In this document: piece after piece, positions 24,051-32,925 of the stretch
Numbering within the stretch: position 1 is the stretch's first letter
Layout of the letters: each line of letters starts with the position of its first letter
Source of the DNA: Gemmatimonas aurantiaca T-27
GTDB taxonomy: Bacteria; Gemmatimonadota; Gemmatimonadetes; Gemmatimonadales; Gemmatimonadaceae
Assembly (NCBI RefSeq): GCF_000010305.1
Contig: NC_012489.1
Coordinates: 868,001 to 932,000 of the forward strand
Reading direction: 5' to 3'
Length of the DNA stretch: 64,000 nt
Position numbers and translations under genes: made by a program
The notes under the pieces: generated by a model
The model's input: only the letters and a program-made list of their open reading frames with translations
Databases searched by the model: none
Told to the model about the DNA's origin: nothing

Positions 24051-27000
24051 CTACCTCACGGTTTCGCTCCGCACGCCATCGGAGAAGACCACGTCCACGG
24101 TGCGTCCTGCGGTGGTAACGGCCGCGCCGGGCTCGCGGATGAAGCCGAGGATCTGTCCGGTCGACTGATCGCGCACCAGGGCCATGGCAAAGGCGCGGTT
24201 GCTCCAGGAGACCCGCACCTGACGGCTGTCGCGGCTGAGTGTGGCGTCTGGGCCCGCGTCATTCATCCGGGCACCCGGTGTGGCCTGCACTCCAGCCAGA
24301 CCACGTGTCCGATCGGAGCGGCGCACTGCGCTGCGCGTGGGCAGACGGTTGTCGCTCACGCGCACTGCGGACAATCGAGCTTCCAGTGCGGCCGACCAGG
24401 GCACCACCACGGCAAACTGCTGCTCGAGGTGACCGGTCGCATGGTCCACCGCAGCCGCTTCGATGGGCAACTGGAGCAGGGCACTGCCGTCGTCGTCGAT
24501 CAGATCGAGGCGGTGCGTGGGGCGCGAGGCCGCGGGGGTGATGGGAGCCGATACGCGGAAGGCCGGCTCCAACTGGATCTGGCCATCGATCACACGTCCC
24601 CAGACCAGCAGGCCATCGGTGGGTGTGGTGGATGCCGTCGTGAGCGCGGAGGCCACGCGGCCGGTGCTGTTGCGGAACTGCATGACCGCCGACCAGTTGT
24701 AGTCGCTGATCCAGGTGGTGTTGCAGTAGCTCATGACGTCGGTGGCGAGCGGCGACACCAGCGCATTGGTCAGGCTGTTCCATCCCCAGTTGGCGATGAT
24801 GCCGCCTGCGTAGGGGTAGGACGGATCACCCGCCACGCCGCAGGGCGCGTGACCGCGTGAGAAGTTGTGTCCCCATTCGTGGGCCGCCACTTCATCGCCG
24901 CTGGGCAGATAGTCCCAACCGATGGCCGAACGCCCCGGGACAAACCCAAGACCGGCAATGCCGCTGCTGTACGTCACCTTCACCACGCCGTAGTAGTGCA
25001 TGGTGGATGGGGCGCCATCAGACACGCGCAAGGCGTTGAGTTCACTGAGCACCGTCATCCAGCCATCGTTCTCGTCATTGGCCTGCAAGGCGGCGACGCT
25101 CGATGTGAACGGTAGACGGACATCAGCGGTGATGTCCTTGATGGGCCAGAGCCGCCGCGCAGTGTTCAGAAACTGCTGATTGTTGGCGACGGACACATTG
25201 CCTGTCAGCACTCCGGTGACCACCGGAACGAAGCGCACCGAGAACGGGGGGACATTGTTCACCGTGATCGCCTGCGTCGAGCCGCCTGCCGGCCACACGT
25301 TGTCCGAGCGATCGGCGTCGGTGACCGCCTCGGAGGGATCGAGGTCGACCTGGACACGCAGGGCCTGTCGCACATTGGCGCCGGCGACCAACAGGTTCCA
25401 CGTGGAACCGAGCGTGCCTTCCGCAGTGGCGGTCCGCACGCTGGCTTCCGGCGCGGCAATGGTCGCAGTCTGAATGAGGGCTGCGCCGTCGTACAACCGC
25501 ACCCGTACATCGGGGCGGGCACTGTTGGTGCCGGAGGCCACGACAAAGACCCGCAGCAACGCGTCACGTCCAGCTACCAGTGGGACCGAACCATCGAACT
25601 TCTGAATGGCCTGCGTGAGGTATACTCCAGCGACGCGATAGTTGAGACCACCACCACCTCCACCGCCGCCTGTTGCGTAGACAAACGACGCGGCGCCGGT
25701 GCCATTGACGGGCACCGGGACGGCGCGCGTGGCCGGCGTGGGTGAGTAGGTGGTGCTGCCACTGACCACATCACCCGCCGTGACGGTCCAGGTCACGGCA
25801 CTGAGCCCCGTCACGGTGCCCGGTCCCACCTGCGTACGCGTGGTCGCGCCGTTGCTGAGTTGGAAGGTGGGGGTGGCTCCCGCTGGCAGTCCGGTGGCGG
25901 TGATGTTGATCGACCCCGTGCCTTGCGAGTACGACACCGTGGCGGGGGCCGCCACATTCGATGCCCCGACGGTCACAACTTGTGAGGTCGGCGCTGGCGT
26001 GTAGGTGACGCCACCGACGGTGACGTTGGCTGCCGTCACGGTGTAGCTGCCCGGTACCAGGCTGGTGTACGTGGTTGTCGCGGTGGCCGTGCGGGAAAAG
26101 CCCGAAGGCCCGGCGATGGTAACGGCGCCGGACACACCGGCGGGAAGCCCCGTCACCGCGAGCGCGAGTGATCCACTGTTGATGGCATAGCGCACACCAA
26201 AGTGGAGCGTGTCGCCGGGTTCGGCGACGCTGTCGCGCGACGCCGGCGTGGGAATGAAGGTGCCCGTGGGTGTGGTGACCGCACTGGCTGTCAGGCGCCA
26301 GCGGCCCGGCGCGGCCGGTCCGATACGCTGCGAAGAGATGATGGCGTAGTGCTCACCCGCCGGACCCACCAGCGAGATCGATGCGTTGTAGCCTGCCGGG
26401 AGACCCGTCACTGGCACATCGATGACGGCCGGGATGACGTCGTACTGCAACGTCATGGCAATTGGGGTGGTGCTGGCGACGATATCGATGGTGCGCGATG
26501 CCGGCACCACGCCATACACGTCGCTCCCCACCTTGATGGTGCGTGCGGTCACCGTGTAGCGGCCGACCAGCAGGCCACCGACCAGGCCGGAGGCACGGAC
26601 GCTGCGAACAAATCCATTGGGGCCCGCAATGACCACATCACCGGCGGTGCCTTCGGGCAGACCCCGTACGGTCAGGGCGAGCGATCCGGAGGCGAGCGCA
26701 TACGTCACCGAGGCCGAGGCCGTCGTGCCGGTACCGATGGTGATGTTCTGGGCCGCAGGCGTTGGGGCATACCGATCGGCGTCGGCGGACTCCGCGCCGG
26801 CTGACACCGATGTGGCGGCGAGTGTATACGTGCCGGCTGGCAACGAGTCGATGGTGACACTGCCCGTGAAGGTGCGCGACAGGCCGTTGCCGGACAGCGT
26901 GATGGCTCCGGCCGTCTGCGCAGGTAGTCCGTTCACGGTGAGGGCAAGCTGACCCGCCTGTGCGACGTAGGTGAACGTCGCAGGAGCCGCGACGAGCGAG

Positions 27001-27935
27001 GCCACCACGTTCACATCGAGCGTGTCTGCAGGCGCGCGAAATGTCGTACGCTGCTGGCCCTGCTGCTGCACCACCGTGCTGGCGACGAGGCGATAGCGAC
27101 CCGGCGTGAGTCCGGTGAGTGTGGTGGTGCGATCGATGGTGCGTGTGCTGTTGTCCGGATTGATGACGAGCACATTGCCGGGTACGGACGCGGGCAGACC
27201 ACCGACGACCACTGCGATGGCACCGGTGGCAATGGTGTAGCGCACGTTCACGCGCGCGGTGTCGCCGAACGCGACCACGGTATCGAGCGCGGTGGGGGCT
27301 GCCGCATATCGGGCGCCATCGATGGTCACGCCTTCTGCCGCGACGCGCCAGGCATCAGGGGTGTGTTGACCAGTGGCGAGTTGCGGAGCGACGTGCAGCG
27401 ATGTCTGCGTGACGGGTGTTGGCGCGCCGTTGGGCGGCGTGATCGTCACCGCCGCTGCCGCGCTGCCGGGCAGACCCGAGATGGTGAGCGCCATGGCCGA
27501 CGGCACGGGACGGTAAATGGCCGTCGCCGAAGCAAGCCCACCCGACGACACATCGACGTCGAACGTGGGCGGCGCACCGGCAAATGTGCCCGGCGTGCCG
27601 CGCGTCTGCCGCACGGTGATTGCGTAGCGTCCTGACGGAATATCCGTCCAGGTCACCGGTGCGGTGGTCGTACGGGAGAATGTGGACGCGGGATACGGTC
27701 CAACCACACTCACGTGCAACGGCACCCCGTCGGCGAGACCCGAGGCGGTGATCGCCAGAATGCCCGGCGGAACCGGCGACGGTGTTACGGGAGTCGTTGG
27801 CAGAGTCGGTCCCCCTGATCCGCCCGTGCTGTCGCCTCCGCCGCAGGCGGCAGCCAACACGACACCGCCGATGGCAAACCAACGGCGTGAGGATGATCGG
27901 AACGAGTGGGGACGGACGGTGCGTGCTGTCGACAT
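24051..27935 (-). CDS. Metzincin-type lipoprotein with eight tandem 'GLPAG' modules
   Basis: 1294 residues. The signal peptide has lipobox VVLAAAC (Cys about residue 31). Residues 45-750 are eight modules of about 85 residues opening (V/A)xGLPxGxxxxVxIxGPxG and ending PGxYxVTAxxVxxGxxxYxPxP. A poly-Gly linker (about 755-762) leads into a catalytic domain with HEWGHNFSRGH (residues 1019-1029). DVMSYC downstream looks like the metzincin Met-turn. The usual Gly at motif position 8 is Ser here. A beta-rich C-terminal domain follows. It is a paralogue of the next upstream gene. The ATG at 27935 is chosen because the signal peptide begins there. Likely a cell-surface protease; substrate unknown. 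Confidence 0.78.
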   Translation of the reverse strand: MSTARTVRPHSFRSSSRRWFAIGGVVLAAACGGGDSTGGSGGPTLPTTPVTPSPVPPGILAITASGLADGVPLHVSVVGPYPASTFSRTTTAPVTWTDIPSGRYAITVRQTRGTPGTFAGAPPTFDVDVSSGGLASATAIYRPVPSAMALTISGLPGSAAAAVTITPPNGAPTPVTQTSLHVAPQLATGQHTPDAWRVAAEGVTIDGARYAAAPTALDTVVAFGDTARVNVRYTIATGAIAVVVGGLPASVPGNVLVINPDNSTRTIDRTTTLTGLTPGRYRLVASTVVQQQGQQRTTFRAPADTLDVNVVASLVAAPATFTYVAQAGQLALTVNGLPAQTAGAITLSGNGLSRTFTGSVTIDSLPAGTYTLAATSVSAGAESADADRYAPTPAAQNITIGTGTTASASVTYALASGSLALTVRGLPEGTAGDVVIAGPNGFVRSVRASGLVGGLLVGRYTVTARTIKVGSDVYGVVPASRTIDIVASTTPIAMTLQYDVIPAVIDVPVTGLPAGYNASISLVGPAGEHYAIISSQRIGPAAPGRWRLTASAVTTPTGTFIPTPASRDSVAEPGDTLHFGVRYAINSGSLALAVTGLPAGVSGAVTIAGPSGFSRTATATTTYTSLVPGSYTVTAANVTVGGVTYTPAPTSQVVTVGASNVAAPATVSYSQGTGSINITATGLPAGATPTFQLSNGATTRTQVGPGTVTGLSAVTWTVTAGDVVSGSTTYSPTPATRAVPVPVNGTGAASFVYATGGGGGGGGLNYRVAGVYLTQAIQKFDGSVPLVAGRDALLRVFVVASGTNSARPDVRVRLYDGAALIQTATIAAPEASVRTATAEGTLGSTWNLLVAGANVRQALRVQVDLDPSEAVTDADRSDNVWPAGGSTQAITVNNVPPFSVRFVPVVTGVLTGNVSVANNQQFLNTARRLWPIKDITADVRLPFTSSVAALQANDENDGWMTVLSELNALRVSDGAPSTMHYYGVVKVTYSSGIAGLGFVPGRSAIGWDYLPSGDEVAAHEWGHNFSRGHAPCGVAGDPSYPYAGGIIANWGWNSLTNALVSPLATDVMSYCNTTWISDYNWSAVMQFRNSTGRVASALTTASTTPTDGLLVWGRVIDGQIQLEPAFRVSAPITPAASRPTHRLDLIDDDGSALLQLPIEAAAVDHATGHLEQQFAVVVPWSAALEARLSAVRVSDNRLPTRSAVRRSDRTRGLAGVQATPGARMNDAGPDATLSRDSRQVRVSWSNRAFAMALVRDQSTGQILGFIREPGAAVTTAGRTVDVVFSDGVRSETVR

Positions 27936-28016
27936 GGCATTGGGAATAGGTCTGCCGAAAGACGAGCAGGCCGTGCGTTCGGGCACGCCAATTCCGCAAT
28001 CCCCGTCATTTTTCCG

Positions 28017-30485
28017 TCAGTGGTCGGGTGTCCCCTGGGAACGCACACCGTCCGACCAGAGCACGCGCAGACCGCGCGTGCGGTATTTCGACTCCTGCTG
28101 TGCGGTGTTGTGGGCCGAGGACGTGATATCTGTGCCGCGGATGAAACCCCGTGCGGCTCCGGTGCGCATATCCTGCAGCAGTGCCATCGGGCTGTTCGCA
28201 GCGCGCCGGCGCACCACGGAAACCAGTGGCGAGCGCGTGTCCTGCACGCGAATGGACGCGATCGCCGAGTCCACCGTGGTGCTCCACGGGATGACCACGG
28301 CGAACTGCAGATCGGACGTCGCGCCGCGTCGTGGGGATTCGTCGCTCACGCGTTCGGCTTCGAACGGAAATCGCACGAGCACCTGGCCCGTGGCACCCAT
28401 CAGTTCCACCACATGCGTGGGTGTGGCGGACGGCGTGGTGATCGGCGCCGTGACGCGGAACGCGGGTTCCACGATCAGTCGTCCGGATACGACACGCCCC
28501 CAGACGAGCAGGCCGTCTCCGGTCACCGCGGTCACCGGACGGGCGCTGGTGCCGGCGATGGTCCCTTGTCGGAACGTCAGCGCACGGGTGTAGCTGTATT
28601 CCGACACCCAGGCCGGCGTGCAATAGCTCATGATGTCCGGGGTGTTCGCCGGCTGCAACGCATCGTTGGCACTGTTCCATCCCACCAGGCCAATGGCGGC
28701 ACCGATGTGGGGATAGTTGCCATCGACGTTTGGCGCGTCGCCGCACGGAGCATGCGTACGCCCGAAGTTGTGTCCCCATTCGTGCGCGGCGATCGTGCCC
28801 ACATCACGCCGGTCCCAGCCGACGGCTACCGGTGTGCCGACAAGCGCGAGGCCGAACATGCCTTCGGCATACGACGGATGCACGACGCCGTAGTAGTGCG
28901 TAGTGGCGGGGGCTCCGTCGAGTGTCTTGAGGGCACGCAGTTCATTGAGCAACGTGTTCCAGCCACCGTTGGCGTCGGTGGGGTGCAACGCAGGTGCCGC
29001 CGATGTGAAGGCGGCTCGGACGTCGGAAGTGACCTGTGCGATGGGCCACAGGGTGCGCGCGACGGCGAGGTACCGTTCCTGCGCGGCCGCCGTGATGTCA
29101 CCCATTGCGCCGTTCAGCGAGATCGGTACGAATCGCACGGCGAAGGTCGGTACGGTGGTGGCCGTGATGGGGCGCGGTTGGCCACCGGTGGGCCAGAAAT
29201 TGTCACTGCGTTGTGATTCGCCCAGCGTGCTGTCCGGATCAACTTCCACCGACACACGGAGTTGCGCGCGCACCAACTCGGCCGGAATGCGCGTGCGGTA
29301 CGTGGTACCGAGCGCAGCGTCCACCGGCACGGTGGGCACACCGGAATCGGGTGGCGTCAGCAGCAGGGTGGCGATGGCGGTGGTGCCATCGTAGATGCGT
29401 GCGCGTGCGAGTGGTCGCAACGTGGTGCGGCGGTCGGCACGCACGAAGGCGCGCAGCAGTGCGTCTCGGCCAATGACCAACGGGATCCCGTTGTCGGCGC
29501 GTTGCACGGCTTGCGTGACCACCACATTGTCGATGGTGAGATTGATGGGTGTCGTGACTTCCTGAAAGGCGATCGCGATGGTGTCACGCACCGGACTGTT
29601 GATCGTGCGCGTGAGGCTGCGCGCGGTGGGCGTGAACAGTCGCGTCCCGATCGTCACCGGTTGTGGGGAGATGGTGTAGTTCCCAACCGGCAACGCGAGC
29701 AATTCACCGAAGCCGACCAGGCGATCGACCTGCAATGGTCCTTGCATCCGCGCGACGGGTCGTGATTCGATCGGCAGGGGCGTTGTACCAGCCGGTAGAC
29801 CGGTGGCGCTGAAGAGCACCACGCCCTGCACGTTGCTGTAGGCGACGGCCAGCGAACTTGGGATCAGTGACGCCGTCACTGTCACCTGCGCTGGTGATGT
29901 ACCCTTGAATGCGGTGCCACCGGCATTGAGGGAGTCGACGGTCACGGTGTAAGCGCCGGGCGGCAAGTCGCCAAAGATGACGCTCCCATTTGCCACACGC
30001 GAAAGCCCGTTGCCATTGATGCGCACGGACGCGGGTACCCCTCCAGGCAGCCCGCTGATCTGCACCGCCAGCGCACCGGTGGCCACTTCGAACCGGACTC
30101 GGTATCGCAGTGTGTCACCGGGTTGCACGGTTATGTCGATCTGGGCCGGTGAGGCCGCGTACGTGAAGCCACCGCTGCGCACGTCGCCGATGCGCAGAGA
30201 GTATCGGCCGGACACCACCGGCGCGATGAAGTCACTCGACGTCAGGGTGCGGGAGAATCCGCTGGGGCCACTGATGCGCACATCGGCGTCGGCGCCATTG
30301 GGCAGCCCTTCGATGTTGATCGCGAGCGCTGCGGGAAACAGGTCGGGATCGATGAGTGAGCGTTCATGGCAGGCGACCATGACACCCACGAACATGGCCC
30401 ACAAGACGCTCACTCGGATCCGAGACACAAACGCCCCGATCGTGCGCAGCGGCGCAGTCAATCGGGGCGTTCGATGTTGGACCAT
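28017..30485 (-). CDS. Metzincin-type lipoprotein with three tandem modules
   Basis: 822 residues. The signal ends MFVGVMVAC (lipobox). Three modules of about 85 residues follow (third degenerate), of the type ALAINIEGLPNGADADVRIS. The catalytic domain is clearly homologous to that of the 1294-residue neighbour (shared VTQAVQ, GRDALLR, HYYGVV). It carries the complete metzincin motif HEWGHNFGRTH (from residue 568) with Met-turn PDIMSYC. The ATG at 30485 is preferred over 30494 because AGGA lies 8 bases before it. It lies 81 bp upstream of the paralogue, so the pair looks like a tandem duplication. The adjacent upstream gene is pdhC, 107 bp away. Confidence 0.8.
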   Translation of the reverse strand: MVQHRTPRLTAPLRTIGAFVSRIRVSVLWAMFVGVMVACHERSLIDPDLFPAALAINIEGLPNGADADVRISGPSGFSRTLTSSDFIAPVVSGRYSLRIGDVRSGGFTYAASPAQIDITVQPGDTLRYRVRFEVATGALAVQISGLPGGVPASVRINGNGLSRVANGSVIFGDLPPGAYTVTVDSLNAGGTAFKGTSPAQVTVTASLIPSSLAVAYSNVQGVVLFSATGLPAGTTPLPIESRPVARMQGPLQVDRLVGFGELLALPVGNYTISPQPVTIGTRLFTPTARSLTRTINSPVRDTIAIAFQEVTTPINLTIDNVVVTQAVQRADNGIPLVIGRDALLRAFVRADRRTTLRPLARARIYDGTTAIATLLLTPPDSGVPTVPVDAALGTTYRTRIPAELVRAQLRVSVEVDPDSTLGESQRSDNFWPTGGQPRPITATTVPTFAVRFVPISLNGAMGDITAAAQERYLAVARTLWPIAQVTSDVRAAFTSAAPALHPTDANGGWNTLLNELRALKTLDGAPATTHYYGVVHPSYAEGMFGLALVGTPVAVGWDRRDVGTIAAHEWGHNFGRTHAPCGDAPNVDGNYPHIGAAIGLVGWNSANDALQPANTPDIMSYCTPAWVSEYSYTRALTFRQGTIAGTSARPVTAVTGDGLLVWGRVVSGRLIVEPAFRVTAPITTPSATPTHVVELMGATGQVLVRFPFEAERVSDESPRRGATSDLQFAVVIPWSTTVDSAIASIRVQDTRSPLVSVVRRRAANSPMALLQDMRTGAARGFIRGTDITSSAHNTAQQESKYRTRGLRVLWSDGVRSQGTPDH

Positions 30486-30538
30486 CGGTGGCATCCTGAG
30501 AGCGAAATCCAAAATTCCCGAGATACGATACTGGAAGA

Positions 30539-30580
30539 CCGGTCAGCAGGCCCGGTAGTACCCCGGACTACGCTGACCGG
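30539..30580 (-). terminator. Inverted repeat between pdhC and the metzincin genes
   Basis: CCGGTCAGC (30539-30547) and GCTGACCGG (30572-30580) are perfect 9-bp arms. TAGT/ACTA pairs further inside. It lies just past the pdhC stop, so it may end or attenuate the pdh transcript before the metzincin pair. There is no T-run. Confidence 0.5.
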
Positions 30581-30592
30581 CCCGCATGTCGG

Positions 30593-31918
30593 TCAGAAGA
30601 CCATCAGCAGCGGCGATTCCAGCAACTGCTTGAACGTCTGAAGGAACCGCGCGCCGACCGCGCCGTCAATGATTCGATGGTCACAGCTCATCGTCACGCG
30701 CATGCGCTGACGTGGTACGAAGGCGTTACCGTCCCAGATCGGCTTGGTCTCGGTAGAGCCCACCGCGAGGATGGCAGCCTCGGGCGGATTGATGATCGCG
30801 GTGAACTGGTCGATACCGAACATGCCCAGGTTGGAAACCGAGAATGTCCCGCCCGAGTATTCGGCCGGCGTCAGTTTGCGCTCACGGGCCTTCTTGGCCA
30901 GCTCGCGGGCGTCCCGCCCGATCTGTCCGAGTCCCTTGGTGTGTGCATCGCGGATGACCGGCACGATCAGCCCATCATCCGTCGCCACGGCCATACCGAC
31001 GTGCGCGGCCGCGAAATAACGGATGTGATCCCCCATCCAATGGGCATTGCACTCCGGATGGCGCGTGAGTGCGACGGCGACGGCTTTGATGATGATGTCG
31101 TTGATCGACACCTTGAACGCATCGCCGGCGGCCACCATCTGTTCGCGCAACTTCACCACGTTCGTCATGTCGATTTCCGACGTGAGATAGAACGTGGGTA
31201 CGGGGCCGATCGATTCGCCGAGGCGACGGGCGATCGTCTTCCGCATCTGGGTGAGCGCGACGTCCTTGTATTCGCCCTCGATCTGGATGGCAGGTGCCGC
31301 GGCCGCGGTGGGCTTGGTGGACGCACTCGGCGCCGCACTGGCGGCAGCGGGTGCGGCGGCCGTGCTGGCCGCTGTGCTGCCCGCGGCCTCGATGTCGCGA
31401 CGAATGACGCGACCATTCGGGCCGGAACCCTGAATGGCAGACAGGCTGAGTCCCCGCTCGGCCGCCAGTCGGCGGGCGAGCGGCGAGGACCGCACCGGAC
31501 CGGCGGCTTCTGCTGCCGCCGCCACCGGAGCTGCCGGTGTTGCGGGAGCGGGCGTAGCCGGGGCCGCCGCTGGGGCGGCCGGAGCTTCGGCGGCGGGCGC
31601 TGCCGCGGCCGTTGGAGCCGGTGCGGCGGCCGCAGGCGCTGCTGCACCACCACCACTGGTCAGCGCACTGATGTCTTCGTCGGCAGCGGCGATGACACCG
31701 ATCGTGGCACCAATGGGGCTGGTGGTGCCCTCTTCGACGAGACGGGCACGCAGGATGCCGTCGCCGCGCGCGACGAGCTCCATGATGGCCTTGTCGGTTT
31801 CGACTTCGGCCAACGTGTCGCCGGACTTCACGGCATCACCGACGTTCTTGACCCACTTCACCAGGCGCCCTTCTTCCATCGTGGGAGAGAGCGCCTCCAT
31901 CATCACTTTTGTCGCCAT
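30593..31918 (-). CDS. pdhC: Pyruvate dehydrogenase E2, dihydrolipoamide acetyltransferase
   Basis: Transfers the acetyl group from E1 through lipoyl-lysine to CoA. 441 residues: one N-terminal lipoyl domain with VETDKAIMELV (Lys43 the lipoylation site), a long Ala/Pro flexible linker, a peripheral subunit-binding domain (SPLARRLAAERGLSLSAIQG), a second linker, and the catalytic domain ending with SCDHRIIDGAVGARF (His414, Asp418). Single-lipoyl-domain E2 proteins of this size are common outside gamma-proteobacteria. The ATG at 31918 is 12 bp after the pdhB stop, so it is in the lipA-pdhABC run. Confidence 0.96.
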   Translation of the reverse strand: MATKVMMEALSPTMEEGRLVKWVKNVGDAVKSGDTLAEVETDKAIMELVARGDGILRARLVEEGTTSPIGATIGVIAAADEDISALTSGGGAAAPAAAAPAPTAAAAPAAEAPAAPAAAPATPAPATPAAPVAAAAEAAGPVRSSPLARRLAAERGLSLSAIQGSGPNGRVIRRDIEAAGSTAASTAAAPAAASAAPSASTKPTAAAAPAIQIEGEYKDVALTQMRKTIARRLGESIGPVPTFYLTSEIDMTNVVKLREQMVAAGDAFKVSINDIIIKAVAVALTRHPECNAHWMGDHIRYFAAAHVGMAVATDDGLIVPVIRDAHTKGLGQIGRDARELAKKARERKLTPAEYSGGTFSVSNLGMFGIDQFTAIINPPEAAILAVGSTETKPIWDGNAFVPRQRMRVTMSCDHRIIDGAVGARFLQTFKQLLESPLLMVF

Positions 31919-31930
31919 GTGGCCGCCTGG

Positions 31931-32911
31931 TCAGTCGATGTAAAGAACCTGTTTGACCGCCGCGATCGTCTTCGGCAGATCGGGCTTTGCTGCCTTCTCG
32001 AGACTCTTGGTATACGGCATGGGCGCATCGGCCTGGTGCACGCGGACAACGGGCGCATCGAGGTCGTCGAAGCAGTACCGCTGCACATAGTCCACCACCT
32101 GCGCACCAACGCCGCAGATTTCCCAGCCTTCTTCCAGCACCACCGCACGATTGGTCTTCTTCACCGAAGCCGTGATGGCGTCCACGTCCATCGGGCGGAT
32201 GGTGCGCAGGTCCACCACATCGCAGCGGATGCCGTCTTTCGCGAGCTGGTCAGCGGCCTGCATGGCCACCAGCACCATCTTGCCATGCGTGATAATGGAG
32301 CAGTGATCACCTTCCCGCTTGAGCTCTGCCTTGCCGAGCGGAATGATGTACTCCTCCTCGGGCACTTCGCCCTTGGTGTTGTACAGCATTTCGCCTTCAA
32401 GGAAGCACACCGGGTTGTCATCGCGGATAGCGGCCTTGAGCAGTCCCTTGGCGTCGTACGGTGTGCCGGGGGCCACCACCTTGAGCCCGGGGATGTGGGC
32501 CAGCCACGACTCCCACGCCTGCGAGTGCTGCGCGCCAAGCTGCAGCGCCGCGCCATTGGGGCCACGGAACACCATGGGCATCGGGAACTGGCCACCCGAC
32601 ATGTACAACAGCTTCGCCGCGGCGTTCACCACCTGGTCGATGGCGAGCAGCGCGAAGTTCCACGTCATGAACTCGATGATCGGGCGCAGGCCTGCCATCG
32701 CGGCGCCCACACCCACACCGGCAAATCCCAACTCGGTGATCGGCGTATCCACGACACGCATTTCACCGAATTCCTGCAGCAGTCCCTTCGACACCTTGTA
32801 GGCGCCCTGATACACGGCGACTTCTTCGCCCATCAGGAACACACGGTCGTCGCGGTGCATCTCTTCGCGCAGCGCCTGATTGAGCGCTTCGCGGTACGTA
32901 ATGATGGCCAT
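31931..32911 (-). CDS. pdhB: Pyruvate dehydrogenase E1 component subunit beta
   Basis: Beta subunit of the thiamine diphosphate-dependent E1 heterotetramer. 326 residues, the normal length. It begins MAIITYREALNQALREEM and contains FLMGEEVAVYQGAYKVSKGL, DTPITELGFAGVGVGAAM and the C-terminal domain motif DVVDLRTIRPMD. It starts 14 bp after the pdhA stop and ends 12 bp before pdhC, so all three are certainly one transcript. Confidence 0.97.
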   Translation of the reverse strand: MAIITYREALNQALREEMHRDDRVFLMGEEVAVYQGAYKVSKGLLQEFGEMRVVDTPITELGFAGVGVGAAMAGLRPIIEFMTWNFALLAIDQVVNAAAKLLYMSGGQFPMPMVFRGPNGAALQLGAQHSQAWESWLAHIPGLKVVAPGTPYDAKGLLKAAIRDDNPVCFLEGEMLYNTKGEVPEEEYIIPLGKAELKREGDHCSIITHGKMVLVAMQAADQLAKDGIRCDVVDLRTIRPMDVDAITASVKKTNRAVVLEEGWEICGVGAQVVDYVQRYCFDDLDAPVVRVHQADAPMPYTKSLEKAAKPDLPKTIAAVKQVLYID

Positions 32912-32925
32912 GGTCGTTGGCGCCC

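Noticed and set aside
24051-30485. The metzincin pair as mobile genetic element cargo
   Set aside because: No transposase, integrase, flanking repeats or composition shift could be seen around it. Tandem duplication of a chromosomal gene is simpler.
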